Source of the DNA: Poritiphilus flavus
GTDB lineage: Bacteria > Bacteroidota > Bacteroidia > Flavobacteriales > Flavobacteriaceae
Reading direction: 5' to 3'
Assembly: GCF_009901585.1 (NCBI RefSeq)
Contig: NZ_WXYO01000008.1
Location: forward strand, 124,001-188,000
DNA length: 64,000 bases
Of the stretch, positions 26,242 to 35,221 are shown in pieces. Made by a program: the position numbers and the translations under genes. Numbering within the stretch: position 1 is the first letter of the stretch; each line of letters starts with the position of its first letter. Under the pieces are notes generated by a model that was given only the letters and a program-made list of their open reading frames with translations, was not told the origin of the DNA and made no database searches.

Positions 26242-27144
26242 CTAAGAATTGCGATAATTTGCCGGAGTAAGTCCTGTTTTTTTCTTGAAAAACCTCGAAA
26301 AATTCGAACTATCCTCATAGGTAAGGCTGTACGCGATTTCTGAAACGGACATATCCGTATTCTTTAAGAGGGATTTAGCTTCAGATATGATACGTTCGTC
26401 AATCCACTGTTTTGCGGTTTTACCTGTTTGAGATTTCACACTGCTACTCAGGTAATTGGGATGCATATTGAGTTTGTTGGCGTAGTCCTGTACATTCCAG
26501 ATAAATTCCGCTTTGCCCCTGGTGATATCCAAAAGGTTTTTATTAAGCGCGAGCTGAAAGGATTTTACAATTTCGGCAGGCCGGTTTTCCATGGAGATGG
26601 TGGCCTGATGTGACAGTAGTAATTCCTTGGTTTGAAACAGAAAAGTAACCAGCTGATTGGCAAGGATACGCTTTTTAAAGGCGGAATTGCCGTTGTACTC
26701 CTGGATAAAAACTTCACATAGTCTATTGATCCGGGCATAATCCTGGTCTTGAAGATACATTACCGGTACCGTTTCCTTTAACAGGAATGGAAAGTCTTGT
26801 TCCACACTGCCCGGGTAATTCGATTTTAAAAACTCCAGGGAAAAGGTTAGCATATATCCTTTCCAGTTTTCTTCAATTGTAAATGATTTTAAATGTCCGG
26901 GAAGTGTAAAATAAAACGACATGGGTTTAAGCTCAAACCAATGTTCGTCTATGGTATAATGACCTTTGCCAGACTCAATGATCAGGAAGGCTACATAATT
27001 GGTCCTGAAAAAGGGCGATGAAATGGCCTTGTCTCCGTGAAGCCTGTCCAGGCTGTGAATGGTAAAATCAAAGTCCTGCTCAATTTCCAGGTTGATCGAA
27101 TGGAAGAATTCTGATATTGAATTGTATATTTTTTGTGCTTTCAT
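26242..27144 (-). CDS. AraC-family transcriptional regulator
   Basis: A 300-residue regulator. The N-terminal part (HSLDRLHGDKAISSPFFRTNYVAFL then KGHYTIDEHWFELKP) looks like the cupin-type AraC ligand pocket. The C-terminal HTH pair is clear: YANKLNMHPNYLSSSVKSQTG and IAYSLTYEDSSNFSRFFKKKTG followed by LTPANYR. The effector is unknown. The gene directly precedes a complete SDR gene on the same strand and is preceded by element E6, so its promoter must lie at the edge of that repeat. AraC plus SDR pairs often form stress-inducible detoxification modules in flavobacteria. Confidence 0.92.
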   Translation of the reverse strand: MKAQKIYNSISEFFHSINLEIEQDFDFTIHSLDRLHGDKAISSPFFRTNYVAFLIIESGKGHYTIDEHWFELKPMSFYFTLPGHLKSFTIEENWKGYMLTFSLEFLKSNYPGSVEQDFPFLLKETVPVMYLQDQDYARINRLCEVFIQEYNGNSAFKKRILANQLVTFLFQTKELLLSHQATISMENRPAEIVKSFQLALNKNLLDITRGKAEFIWNVQDYANKLNMHPNYLSSSVKSQTGKTAKQWIDERIISEAKSLLKNTDMSVSEIAYSLTYEDSSNFSRFFKKKTGLTPANYRNS

Positions 27145-27221
27145 TTAAGCTTTCTGATTTAAGACGGTATATTCTCTAACTAGACTCCTACCTGAAAGAG
27201 AATTCCTTTTGACGGCAGACG

Positions 27222-27790
27222 TAAGGTTAGACATTGCTGGATTTTTAGAATCTCAGATCATTGATACACGATCACATTTTCAAATTGACAAATCTTCAAA
27301 TTATGTTATAGCTTTTCTGCTTTTAAATTGCAGCCTCGAGGCATAACTTGAATTTGGGGTGGGGTTTGGACCCCAGTTTCAGTAGGCAGTTATCAGTCAC
27401 CAGTCACGAGCCATTTCACAATTCCTCGATTTTACGATTTTACATTTTCAAATTCTCACATTGTTACATTAGATCATTAGATTGTTGGATCGCTAGACTA
27501 TAAGATTTTTAGAATCTCAGATCATTGATACACGATCACATTTTCAAATTGACAAATCTTCAAATTATGGTATAGCTTTTCTGCTTTTAAATTGCAGCTT
27601 TTAGGCTTAACTTAAGCTTGGAGTGGGGTTTAGACCCTGTTTCAGTAGACAGCCCTCCTTCGCTAAAGCTTCGGAGGATGAATCAGTTGGCAGTCAATTT
27701 CACAATTCCTCGATTTTACGATTTTACTTTTTTAAATTCTCAAATTGTTACATTAATCCATTACTACATTAATCCATTGATCCATTGGAA
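27222..27790 (-). repeat. Octamer-phased intergenic element E6 (two cores)
   Basis: Two cores, 27310-27420 and 27570-27690, are separated by seventeen octamers in perfect phase at 27427-27562 (CGATTTTA CGATTTTA CATTTTCA ... AATCTTCA). These change from TTTTACA type to TTAGAT type and back without losing the 8-bp frame. Hairpins GGGGTTTGGACCCC and CCTCCTTCGCTAAAGCTTCGGAGG are present. The element ends a few bases from the stop codon of the GNAT gene at 27793. Confidence 0.87.
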
Positions 27791-27792
27791 AT

Positions 27793-28317
27793 CTATGATT
27801 TCCTTCCGTAATTCGAATTAAACCAGGCCATATGCAAAGGTGTTTCAAACTCGGAAGCGGAAACGAAGATCTTGTCTTTTTGCCGCCCTTCATTAATAAA
27901 ACCAAGGCTCTCGTAAAACTTCACATTCCGCTTATTGTACTCCCGGGTGTAAAGCTCAATTCTTTTGATGTGCGTAAGTTCAGAACTTACCTTATTCAGG
28001 AATACTTCAAATAGCTTTCTTCCAATCCCCTTTCCCTGATGGGCCGGATCTACCACTATGGTCAGGTCTGTCAGTATATGTTGAAAGGCAAATATATCCG
28101 GGGTGTATGCATGGATCTCTCCAACGATCTTGCTCTCTATTAAGGCGGTAAGGATGAGCCCGTTGCCTATGGACTTCCCCAAAAGATCTTCAATAAAAAC
28201 TTTGGTGATCTCATTTTCATTTCTGATAATACCATCAGAAATTCCAGCCACCTTGGTGTACAGTTCTAAAAGTTCCGGACCACTTTCTAAAGTAGCTTTT
28301 CTTATTTCGATTTCCAT
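27793..28317 (-). CDS. GNAT-family N-acetyltransferase
   Basis: A 174-residue acetyltransferase. The acetyl-CoA motif is DPAHQGKGIGRKLFEVF, and the substrate-side strands are LTDLTIVV and RIELYTREYNKRNVKFYESLGF. The last is the common RimI-like C-terminal pattern. It is cytoplasmic, and the acceptor is unknown; protein N-terminal or small-molecule amines are equally possible. Element E6 ends two bases before its stop codon. The next gene upstream, a DHFR-like reductase, ends 41 bp from its start, so a shared transcript with 28359-29880 is plausible. Confidence 0.9.
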   Translation of the reverse strand: MEIEIRKATLESGPELLELYTKVAGISDGIIRNENEITKVFIEDLLGKSIGNGLILTALIESKIVGEIHAYTPDIFAFQHILTDLTIVVDPAHQGKGIGRKLFEVFLNKVSSELTHIKRIELYTREYNKRNVKFYESLGFINEGRQKDKIFVSASEFETPLHMAWFNSNYGRKS

Positions 28318-28358
28318 TTCGTTGTTTGGCCAGCAGCTTATAGATTAGACTTCGTTTT

Positions 28359-28898
28359 TTAGCTTTTTCGTTTGTAATGATTCTGGGTGATCTGTCCCAA
28401 GAAGGTTTTGGAGGAAACCAGTTCAAATTCCAGCCGGTCCGGAAATTCGGAAAACAGTCGGAATCCTCCTCCTAAAACAATCGGGATTGTTGTGATGATC
28501 ATCTCGTGGATCAGATCCTCCTTAAGGAAGTTGCTTATGGTGATTCCTCCGTCAATATAGAGTTTGTAGTACCCTTGTTTATGGATATGTTCCAGAATTT
28601 CGGTTAAAGTACCTTTTACCAAAAAGGCCTTGCCCTGATACGCTTCAGGGATCTCTTTTAGGGAATGGCTCAGCACGAATACTGGTTTGGTATAGGGCCA
28701 ATCCATATCGAACGCCAGAACGGTCTCAAAGGTGCTTCGCCCCATCACCAGGGCATCAATGTCTTTGTTGAATGCCAGGTAGCCCATATCGTCACGCTCC
28801 GGGTTGGGAATGGCATGGAGCCAGTCTAGTCCACCGTTTTTATCCGCGATATAGCCGTCTATACTGCTAGCAATAAATACACTGTTTTTCTTTGTCAT
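28359..28898 (-). CDS. DHFR/RibD-like reductase family protein
   Basis: A 179-residue protein of the dihydrofolate-reductase/RibD C-terminal fold. It begins SVFIASSIDGYIADKNGGLDWL (the family's N-terminal strand and loop) and contains ALVMGRSTFETVL, VFVLSHSLKEIPE, LYIDGGITISNFL and the late EMIITTIPIVLGGGFRLF. These give an NADPH site and a small substrate pocket. The family is widespread as YyaP/YwjB-like proteins of unknown physiological substrate. True folate-reductase function is unlikely without the classic folA residues. It lies in a run of small enzyme genes all on the minus strand. Confidence 0.9.
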   Translation of the reverse strand: MTKKNSVFIASSIDGYIADKNGGLDWLHAIPNPERDDMGYLAFNKDIDALVMGRSTFETVLAFDMDWPYTKPVFVLSHSLKEIPEAYQGKAFLVKGTLTEILEHIHKQGYYKLYIDGGITISNFLKEDLIHEMIITTIPIVLGGGFRLFSEFPDRLEFELVSSKTFLGQITQNHYKRKS

Positions 28899-28956
28899 TC
28901 TTTAAGCGGTTTACCCTTCTAAATAACCATCCTTAAACTTAAACCTAATCTTGGAC

Positions 28957-29391
28957 TTAAACTTTCTTTTCCTGGTAAATTATGATCTGTAGCCCATCCG
29001 GATCTCTCAGATAGAGGTAGTAAGAGCCCCAGGGCCTTAAGACCGGACCTTTGGCGCTCCATTTTTCCTTTAATAATTCCGCCCAGTAATTTACATCATC
29101 TGTGCTTATTTGGATATCCGTCTTATCATCTTCAAAACTTTGGCTGAACGCTGCCTGATAATAGCTGTGCTGATCGGATATTTCGGAGATCTCCAGGAAG
29201 GCATTGCTGCCCGGAGGCCCTAATCGAAGAATAACTCCCCTGGACCCGTCGCCGTCGTCATATTCCTGGACTGTTTCCAGCTTTAGAATTTGGGTGTAGA
29301 AGGCTTTGGAAGCCTCAAAGTCTTTTGTTCTTATGACAGTTTTTAAGCTTATAAACCCGGCCTTGGAAGTCTTGTTTTCCTTGTTGGTCAT
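28957..29391 (-). CDS. VOC-superfamily (glyoxalase-like) protein
   Basis: A 144-residue VOC-fold protein: ISLKTVIRTKDFEASKAFYTQIL at the start, then VQEYDDGDGSRGVILRLGPPG, a central ISTDDVNYWAE, and the closing YLYLRDPDGLQIIIYQ with a Glu/Gln in the usual metal position. It may be a glyoxalase, a dioxygenase or a small-molecule-binding protein; no specific signature is present. It starts 36 bp downstream of an NTF2-like exported protein gene and ends 58 bp upstream of a DHFR-like gene. The three genes could be one operon. Confidence 0.85.
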   Translation of the reverse strand: MTNKENKTSKAGFISLKTVIRTKDFEASKAFYTQILKLETVQEYDDGDGSRGVILRLGPPGSNAFLEISEISDQHSYYQAAFSQSFEDDKTDIQISTDDVNYWAELLKEKWSAKGPVLRPWGSYYLYLRDPDGLQIIIYQEKKV

Positions 29392-29427
29392 TGTGATGAT
29401 GTCTTTTCTTAGTTGTAAAAGGCTCTC

Positions 29428-29880
29428 TTAATGGCTTTCGGAATCGTTGAATTGCCAGAGCACATTCACCAATTGCCATTTTCCATTCAGTTTTACAATA
29501 TGCATGTAATCGATCCAATCGTCTGCAACGAGTTTTACCGAAGCGGTTTTATCAAAAATATCCAGAATGATTACTTCTTTTTTAGGATTCTCGGGAAAAC
29601 GGTCACCATCTTTGTTGTACGTTTCCGCGAGCAATATCATAGCATCCGCAAAGGTTTCCCTTAAGTACTCCTTTCCGGTTTTTTTGTCCGTCCAAAAAGT
29701 GCGTTTTACCATTCTGGGATGGGCGGCACGTTCAAACTGTTCCGGTTTGGCATTATGTTGAGATTCGATATAATCCAGGGCTACTTGTTTAATCTCCAGG
29801 GAATCTTTTTGTGTTTGCGCTTGGACAGAAAAACCAAGAAGGCCAACAATAGCCAGGATCAGGATAGTGATTTGTTTCAT
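29428..29880 (-). CDS. Exported NTF2-like (lumazine-binding type) protein
   Basis: A 150-residue protein with a signal peptide (MKQITILILAIVGLLGFSVQAQ, cleavage after about 22). It is followed by an NTF2-like cone: IKQVALDYIESQHNAKPEQFERAAHP, MVKRTFWTDKKTGKEYL, then DIFDKTASVKLVADDWIDYMHIVKLNGKWQLVNVLW. The pattern matches the putative lumazine-binding subgroup common in Bacteroidota. Function is unknown: ligand binding or an isomerase-like role in the periplasm. It probably heads the VOC and DHFR-like genes. Confidence 0.85.
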   Translation of the reverse strand: MKQITILILAIVGLLGFSVQAQTQKDSLEIKQVALDYIESQHNAKPEQFERAAHPRMVKRTFWTDKKTGKEYLRETFADAMILLAETYNKDGDRFPENPKKEVIILDIFDKTASVKLVADDWIDYMHIVKLNGKWQLVNVLWQFNDSESH

Positions 29881-30087
29881 TGTGGATTTTTTGATGATGA
29901 ATTACGGGTTCTACGTTTAAGAAATACAGGGAATTGACCTCGTATTCCATTGGGGGGATCTAAATGTAAAACATTCCCAAGAGGAAACGGCATGAATTAT
30001 AAGGCTGTTAACATTTGGTAGGAAAGGTATGGCTATTAGGTTGATGAGATATTCAATTGGCGCCTAAGCTATCAACTGTATTGCTTA

Positions 30088-30708
30088 CTAGTTTCCTTTT
30101 AAATCTTCCTTATAAAACACCTCAATTTCCGGGTAGGAGTCCGATGTTTCCTGGTAGCGTTCGTGCGTCAACTTCCAGATCATGGTATCCCTGGGCTTGC
30201 CCTCAGGAGTGGTACTGTGGTTTTTGAGGATCTCAGCCAATTCAAAGCTGAGTTTTTTTGGGATTTGTTGGCTCGCTGCATTGTTGGGGTCGCAGTGGAT
30301 TTCAATATGGTCTATCTCATGGTACTCAAATCCAACTTTGATCAATGCATGAGTGCATTCCGTGGCATAGCCTTGATTGAGGTAAGCTGAGTTGATCCAA
30401 TACCCAATTTCCCTGGCATTTGGAGCGATCCTGGTATGTAATCCGGCTGATCCTATGAAAACATCCTGCTTTCTGTTAAACAGTCCAAAATTGTAATCGA
30501 TATTTTTGAGAAAGTCCAGTTCGAATTTTTGGAGCAACTCTTTTTTGGCTTCCAGACTACTGGGTTCCGTCTTTGCCCAAGGCATCCATTTCTTTAGATT
30601 ATCCAGGCTGTTGGTTATGGCTTCTAAAAGTAATTCGGCGTCTGCCGGGCGGTAACAGCGGATAACTAACCTATCGGTAATTATTCCGTATGGAATTTCT
30701 TTTTGCAT
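30088..30708 (-). CDS. RimJ/RimL-type GNAT acetyltransferase
   Basis: A 206-residue acetyltransferase of the Acetyltransf_3 type: TDRLVIRCYRPADAELLLEAI at the start, FIGSAGLHTRIAPNAREIGYWINSAYLNQGYATE for acetyl-CoA and domain core, then the IEIHCDPNNAASQQIPKKLSFE C-terminal motif in which Asn-Ala-Ala-Ser is diagnostic. Relatives acetylate ribosomal proteins or small amines. The C-terminal tail (about 180-206, ETSDSYPEIEVFYK) is longer than usual. A MarR regulator gene ends 37 bp upstream on the same strand and may control it. Confidence 0.9.
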   Translation of the reverse strand: MQKEIPYGIITDRLVIRCYRPADAELLLEAITNSLDNLKKWMPWAKTEPSSLEAKKELLQKFELDFLKNIDYNFGLFNRKQDVFIGSAGLHTRIAPNAREIGYWINSAYLNQGYATECTHALIKVGFEYHEIDHIEIHCDPNNAASQQIPKKLSFELAEILKNHSTTPEGKPRDTMIWKLTHERYQETSDSYPEIEVFYKEDLKGN

Positions 30709-30745
30709 AGGAATCGGGATGAAATTAAGCGCAGTTATGACGAAA

Positions 30746-31375
30746 TTAACTCCTTAGCAAGGAGGTATGAAAGCTGTTGAGTCGTTTTAGCGTATTCAAC
30801 AGTATTTCTCTTTCCTTTATCTCCAAATCTCCCAGGACATCCGTTATATTTTTGAATCTTTCCAAAATCAAAAACAGTACTTCCTGTCCTTTTTGGCTCA
30901 GGGATATTATTTTTTGGCGTTTATCTGCAGGATTGATCCTCTCGCTCAGCAAGCCGGTTTTGATCATGCGTTTCAACATATCCATGCCTGTAGTGAATTC
31001 AATAAGGTTTTCGCCAATAATTTCCTTTTTGGGGCTTTCTCTATTTTCCAGAAGGAAGGCCAAAATGACGAATTCATCCATAGAATTCAATCCAACATCC
31101 TGCAACACAGGTTTTCCATAGATCCGTATGAATTTGTTTAGCCTGAAAATCAGTTCTGCCGCTTCTGCGGTAAGATACGGAGCGCTTTCCTGATTTGGTC
31201 GCGTTTCGGCCGATGCCTCATCACCCGGTTCTTGACCTGTGAAAGCATCTGATGAGGTCTTTGTATCGCTTAACAACAAATACTTTGCGAAGTCCCTAAG
31301 ACTGGGGTCCCGGGTAGACTGCAGATAGTTTTCCCAGTTTAATATCAAGGGCTGATACGAAAGATTATGCTTCAT
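30746..31375 (-). CDS. MarR-family transcriptional regulator
   Basis: A 209-residue protein with an N-terminal, partly acidic extension (SSDAFTGQEPGDEASAETRPN, low complexity) and a winged-helix domain: LNSMDEFVILAFLLENRES, IGENLIEFTTGMDMLKRMIKTG (recognition region) and the wing SERINPADKRQKIISLSQKG. This is MarR-like, a repressor responding to a small ligand or oxidant. The extension of about 70 residues is unusual. The gene is divergent from a TspO-like membrane protein gene with a -7 box TATATTTG between them, so autoregulation and control of that gene are both possible. Confidence 0.85.
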   Translation of the reverse strand: MKHNLSYQPLILNWENYLQSTRDPSLRDFAKYLLLSDTKTSSDAFTGQEPGDEASAETRPNQESAPYLTAEAAELIFRLNKFIRIYGKPVLQDVGLNSMDEFVILAFLLENRESPKKEIIGENLIEFTTGMDMLKRMIKTGLLSERINPADKRQKIISLSQKGQEVLFLILERFKNITDVLGDLEIKEREILLNTLKRLNSFHTSLLRS

Positions 31376-31445
31376 ATTTAGGCATTTGAAATCTTAAATT
31401 ATTCACAAAAGTACGAAAACGTAGTAAATAAATACGAAATCATAT

Positions 31446-31453
31446 TATATTTG
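31446..31453 (+). promoter_or_regulatory. Candidate -7 element TATATTTG upstream of the TspO-like gene
   Basis: Exact match to TAnnTTTG, 58 bp before the ATG at 31512 in the divergent gap with the MarR gene. No clear -33 motif. Confidence 0.45.
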
Positions 31454-31511
31454 ATTCAAAACAAAAATAATTATTCTAGTAATCCCTGGTTAACCTTAAA
31501 ACTTTTTTCTC

Positions 31512-32285
31512 ATGTCACGCAAACAATCACTTTATCTTTCAATGGGTTCCATGTTTGTATTTGTAACCCTATACCTTTTAACATCTACGGGTATAATAGG
31601 TTTTAATCCTGTTGGAGAAGCCGGTAGTTATGGGGCTCCCCTGGTAGTACCCGAGGCTTATGCCTTTACCATTTGGGCTCCGATTTATCTATTTTTAATC
31701 GCGTTTCCAATCTTTCAATTACTTAAGAAGCAGGAAGCAGATAAATCCTGGAATGAGATCCGGGTTTGGTATTCCTTTAATGTAATAGCCAATGGCCTGT
31801 GGCTGGTTTTTGCATCCTATGATTGGCAAATCGGAACTTTACTACTTATCGTTTTCATGCTGATTTCGCTATTTAAGATAAATGGTCTGCTCTTAAAACT
31901 TAAGTCAAATGGAGCAAAAGTGAATTTCTGGTTTGAGCGTATCGGGTTTAGTCTGTATTTCGGCTGGATAACCCTGGCAACCGCCCTCAATGTTAGTACG
32001 GCCTTGAAATTCTATCAATGGCAGGGGTTCGGGATCTCTGAGGTTTCCTGGTCCTTGCTTATTCTTTCTGTAGCCGCTTTGATCGCAGCGGCAACTTTTT
32101 GGAAATACCGGGATACCGCCTACGCACTGGTGGTCGTTTGGGCCTTTACAGCCCTGATCGTAAAACATCTGAATTTTGAGGTTCTTATTGCCTATTTGTC
32201 TATGGCAATAGTAACCTTATTTATTGGGTTAATATTGACCAATGAAGTGAAAACCCTAAAAGCTCGCTCTGTAAATGATGTATAA
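31512..32285 (+). CDS. TspO/MBR-like tryptophan-rich membrane protein
   Basis: A 257-residue polytopic protein with about seven membrane helices and many Trp residues (FTIWAPIYLFLIAFPIF, VIANGLWLVFASYDWQI, IGFSLYFGWITLATALN). These resemble the TspO/tryptophan-rich sensory protein family, in a longer version common in Bacteroidota. TspO proteins bind porphyrins or lipids and influence stress signalling; here that is inference. Divergent from the MarR regulator, with a likely -7 box in the gap. An HD-domain gene ends 21 bp beyond its stop on the opposite strand. Confidence 0.8.
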   Translation: MSRKQSLYLSMGSMFVFVTLYLLTSTGIIGFNPVGEAGSYGAPLVVPEAYAFTIWAPIYLFLIAFPIFQLLKKQEADKSWNEIRVWYSFNVIANGLWLVFASYDWQIGTLLLIVFMLISLFKINGLLLKLKSNGAKVNFWFERIGFSLYFGWITLATALNVSTALKFYQWQGFGISEVSWSLLILSVAALIAAATFWKYRDTAYALVVVWAFTALIVKHLNFEVLIAYLSMAIVTLFIGLILTNEVKTLKARSVNDV

Positions 32286-32305
32286 CCTTCTGGAATACTC
32301 ACTTT

Positions 32306-32860
32306 TCATACTTTTTCCAATGCAATTAGTTGCCGCATTAAATTCTCAAACAGCTCGAGAGTAAATTGGAATTTGGAAACATGAGGATGGTATTTCTGCC
32401 GTATGAGGTCTTCGGTAAATCCATCCTCTTTGGAAGCATTGCTGTCGTTCAGATTCCGGATGCAGGAGTCAATACAATCTACAGCTTTGGCAAATTCGGA
32501 TTCCCTGGTTTCCCGATTTTCGTATTCGTGTAGTATTTTTTCAAATCTGCCGGCATTAGGAAGAAAGGAAGTGATCTTTTGGATCGCCTTTTCTTCCTTT
32601 TCCTGTTTCAGTTTCATCTCCTCCGGATTGTTGAATTTGGCGTCTCCGGCATATACTTCCACAACATCGTGATACAGTAGATATTCAAAAACTTTAAGCC
32701 TGTCCAGCGGTTCCTCCATATAGTCCAGGACTACATCTGCAATAAGCATACAACTCCAGGAATGCTCGGCGCTGCTCTCTTTCCTGTTGCCCACATTGAG
32801 ACCGCGTTCAACGGTTTTTAGTTTTTCCAGTTCGGTAAGGCTTTTGATGAGTTGTTCCAT
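32306..32860 (-). CDS. HD-domain phosphohydrolase, YfbR/HDDC2-like
   Basis: A 184-residue HD-domain protein. Metal ligands are visible as His in SAEHSWSCMLIADVV, His-Asp in YLLYHDVVEVYAGD and a later Asp in AKAVDCIDSCIRNL. The layout matches the YfbR/HDDC2 5'-deoxynucleotidases, which hydrolyse dNMPs, so nucleotide pool control is the most likely role. It is cytoplasmic. It lies convergent to the TspO-like gene and upstream of the histidine-kinase duplication, with no partner genes. Confidence 0.87.
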   Translation of the reverse strand: MEQLIKSLTELEKLKTVERGLNVGNRKESSAEHSWSCMLIADVVLDYMEEPLDRLKVFEYLLYHDVVEVYAGDAKFNNPEEMKLKQEKEEKAIQKITSFLPNAGRFEKILHEYENRETRESEFAKAVDCIDSCIRNLNDSNASKEDGFTEDLIRQKYHPHVSKFQFTLELFENLMRQLIALEKV

Positions 32861-33061
32861 TTTGTGATCAGGCTTAAAGGCTTTTCGATAATGCTTTTTC
32901 TATATGAGACTAAATTTAATAAAAAGGGTGATGGAAGATGAATTTCGGGAACGGGAATTGCTCGCCACAAAGTACCGTCTCCATAAAAGCCATAGCCAAT
33001 GATCTTTTATTGTCAAAGTATTAAGTCCTGGTTCTTTTCTAACCTCCCTTAGCAAATTTCT

Positions 33062-33069
33062 TATATTTG
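33062..33069 (+). promoter_or_regulatory. Candidate -7 element TATATTTG of kinase copy A
   Basis: Exact TAnnTTTG match 23 bp before the ATG at 33093, conserved in copy B at 36271-36278. Confidence 0.5.
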
Positions 33070-33092
33070 ACTTCTCAAGACTTCCCCAGGTC

Positions 33093-35114
33093 ATGAAAGT
33101 AATTTGCTCTTTTTTTTTGTGTCTGTTCACCCTGTCCCTTTCGGCGCAGGAGGTGGATCTGACAAGCTCTGTCCAATCCCTAAAACAAAAGATCCATAGC
33201 TCCGAATCGGGTGAACGCCTGATGTGGATGGACAGTCTCGCCACATTGGTTGAAGACAGGACTGATTTTGGGTACGATTCCATCGCCAGGAGCACGATTG
33301 ATTACGCCCTGAAGCGAGACTCCACGCGATTGGCCCTGGAACACGCTATCTCCCTGACTCAATATATCATGCAGGAATTGGGAAACCCTGAGCAGGCCTT
33401 AGACCTTTTCAACGACTTAATGGGTAAGGTTCCTGACGATCAACATTTTTTAGAGTTGAGCGGTATGTATACAGAAGCCGGTAGGAACTATAAAATGCTC
33501 AACCGTCTTAAAAAGTCTGTGGATAGTTTTGAGAAGGCTTATGCCTATGCGGCACAGGCCAATGACCGGACCCAAATGGGCGTTACTAAAAATTTCATAG
33601 GCCAGGTGCTTGCTTTTATGGGCGATTTCCAGGGGGCAGCCTCAGCACTGCAGGAAGCCTATCAAATTTTATTGGAGAGCGATCCTGAATGGGCATGGCG
33701 TCCAAAAACGACACTGGCGATCCTATACTCCCAGAACGGGCTGCAGGAGGAGGCCAAAAAAATGCGTTTGGAGATCATAGAAGAGGCCAGGGGATATGTA
33801 AGCGAAAAGAACAAAAATGAAGTACTAAATAGTCAGTTTTTTAATCAGGCCTTTGACGAGATGCTCAATGGTAGCCAGAAAGAACGGATCCGATTCCTTG
33901 ACTCCACCCGGGTGTATGCTTTCAAAACGGATTATGTGTATCACGAACTGCAGGTATTGGTGGCCCAGCTGAGCGCCTATGCCGAAAACGGGGTACTGGA
34001 CAAGGCTGAGGCGGTCAAGAAAGAGTTGGATGAGCGGAGAAAGAACGAGGACTTCTTTGAAGTGGATGAATACAACCTGGCCATGGCGCATTATGAATTT
34101 GCAAAGGGCAATTTCAGTAGCGCGGCCACCTTGGGGGAGCGGGAATATGCCAATGTCCGGAACACTCAATTCTACGAGGGGATCTATATGGCCCATGGCT
34201 TCCTGGCCAAGGTTTACGATAGCTTGGGGGATTTGGGCAGGTCGCATGAACATCTCAGAGCCCATCACAAAATAAAGGATTCCATAGAAAGCGTCCAGAA
34301 GGCGAACGGTTTTTCCTATTACCAGGCCCTTTACGAGGCGGAGAAGAAGGATTCGGAGATCGTATCCCAGAAGTCGGAGATCGCACTGTTAAACGCCAGG
34401 AACCGGGCGCAGAACATGTGGATCACTTTTGGTGGTTTGGGGATACTGGCTGTGCTTACGATCCTTTACCTGGTATGGGTACAGAATGCCACCAAAAGGA
34501 AACAGCAGGCTCAGGCCCGCTTCTCCAGGAACCTGATCAAGGGTCAGGAGGAGGAGCGTACCCGTGTGGCCAGAGAACTGCACGATGGGGTAGGGCAAAA
34601 GCTGATGCTGTTGGCCAAAAGGTCAAAGTCCGGCGAGGATGCAGCAGTAAAATCCCTGGCGATGGATACCCTGGAGGAACTGCGAAGCGTTTCCCGCTAC
34701 CTGCATCCGGCCACCCTGGAGAAGTTGGGATTCTCTGCGGCTGTGAGGGCGATCATCGATGAGGTGGATGCCAACACAGACATCTTTTTTACCCATAGCA
34801 TTGAAGATGTGGATGACCTACTTAATGATGAGAAATCTCTGCAACTCTACCGGATCATGCAAGAGCTATTGAACAATATCGTGAAGCATTCAGAGGCCAG
34901 GTCGGTATCGGTAGACATAGAAAGAAAGGCCGGTACGATAGAAATAGTGGTGAAAGACAACGGGAAAGGCTTTAGCTTCAAGGAGAAAATTCGCGACAGT
35001 GCCAGTCTGGGCATGCGAACCATCCTGGAACGCAGCAAAATAGCCGGGGCCAAACTGCATGTGGAGAGCGAGCTATCTGCTGGCACGACGGTCTCATTGA
35101 AAATGGCTATCTAA
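33093..35114 (+). CDS. TPR-sensor histidine kinase, NarL-type, copy A
   Basis: A 673-residue membrane histidine kinase. Signal peptide 1-19 (ends SLSAQ), an all-helical TPR-like sensor region about 20-430, one transmembrane helix about 441-463 (WITFGGLGILAVLTILYL), then HisKA_3 with phospho-acceptor His about 497 in RVARELHDGVGQKL. The ATPase domain has the N box in LLNNIVKHS and the G box DNGKGF. This is the HPK7/NarX-type kinase with a periplasmic TPR sensor, typical of Bacteroidota. No response regulator lies beside it, so its partner is elsewhere or the output is indirect. The TPR middle (about 75-290) differs strongly from copy B while the ends are nearly the same, suggesting a changed input. 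Confidence 0.93.
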   Translation: MKVICSFFLCLFTLSLSAQEVDLTSSVQSLKQKIHSSESGERLMWMDSLATLVEDRTDFGYDSIARSTIDYALKRDSTRLALEHAISLTQYIMQELGNPEQALDLFNDLMGKVPDDQHFLELSGMYTEAGRNYKMLNRLKKSVDSFEKAYAYAAQANDRTQMGVTKNFIGQVLAFMGDFQGAASALQEAYQILLESDPEWAWRPKTTLAILYSQNGLQEEAKKMRLEIIEEARGYVSEKNKNEVLNSQFFNQAFDEMLNGSQKERIRFLDSTRVYAFKTDYVYHELQVLVAQLSAYAENGVLDKAEAVKKELDERRKNEDFFEVDEYNLAMAHYEFAKGNFSSAATLGEREYANVRNTQFYEGIYMAHGFLAKVYDSLGDLGRSHEHLRAHHKIKDSIESVQKANGFSYYQALYEAEKKDSEIVSQKSEIALLNARNRAQNMWITFGGLGILAVLTILYLVWVQNATKRKQQAQARFSRNLIKGQEEERTRVARELHDGVGQKLMLLAKRSKSGEDAAVKSLAMDTLEELRSVSRYLHPATLEKLGFSAAVRAIIDEVDANTDIFFTHSIEDVDDLLNDEKSLQLYRIMQELLNNIVKHSEARSVSVDIERKAGTIEIVVKDNGKGFSFKEKIRDSASLGMRTILERSKIAGAKLHVESELSAGTTVSLKMAI

Positions 35115-35221
35115 AAAATTGTCTTTTACACCCTTTTAATCCTTGCGGTTTTATAATGTATCTTACCTCCGTATAACAGCTTGTAGGCCTTGAGCGGTAA
35201 TATCAATAAAACGCGGAATAG

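Noticed and set aside
34418-34762. Plus-strand frame inside kinase copy A (and its twin at 37621)
   Set aside because: Alternative frame of the conserved kinase end; Gly/Arg-rich shadow without independent support.
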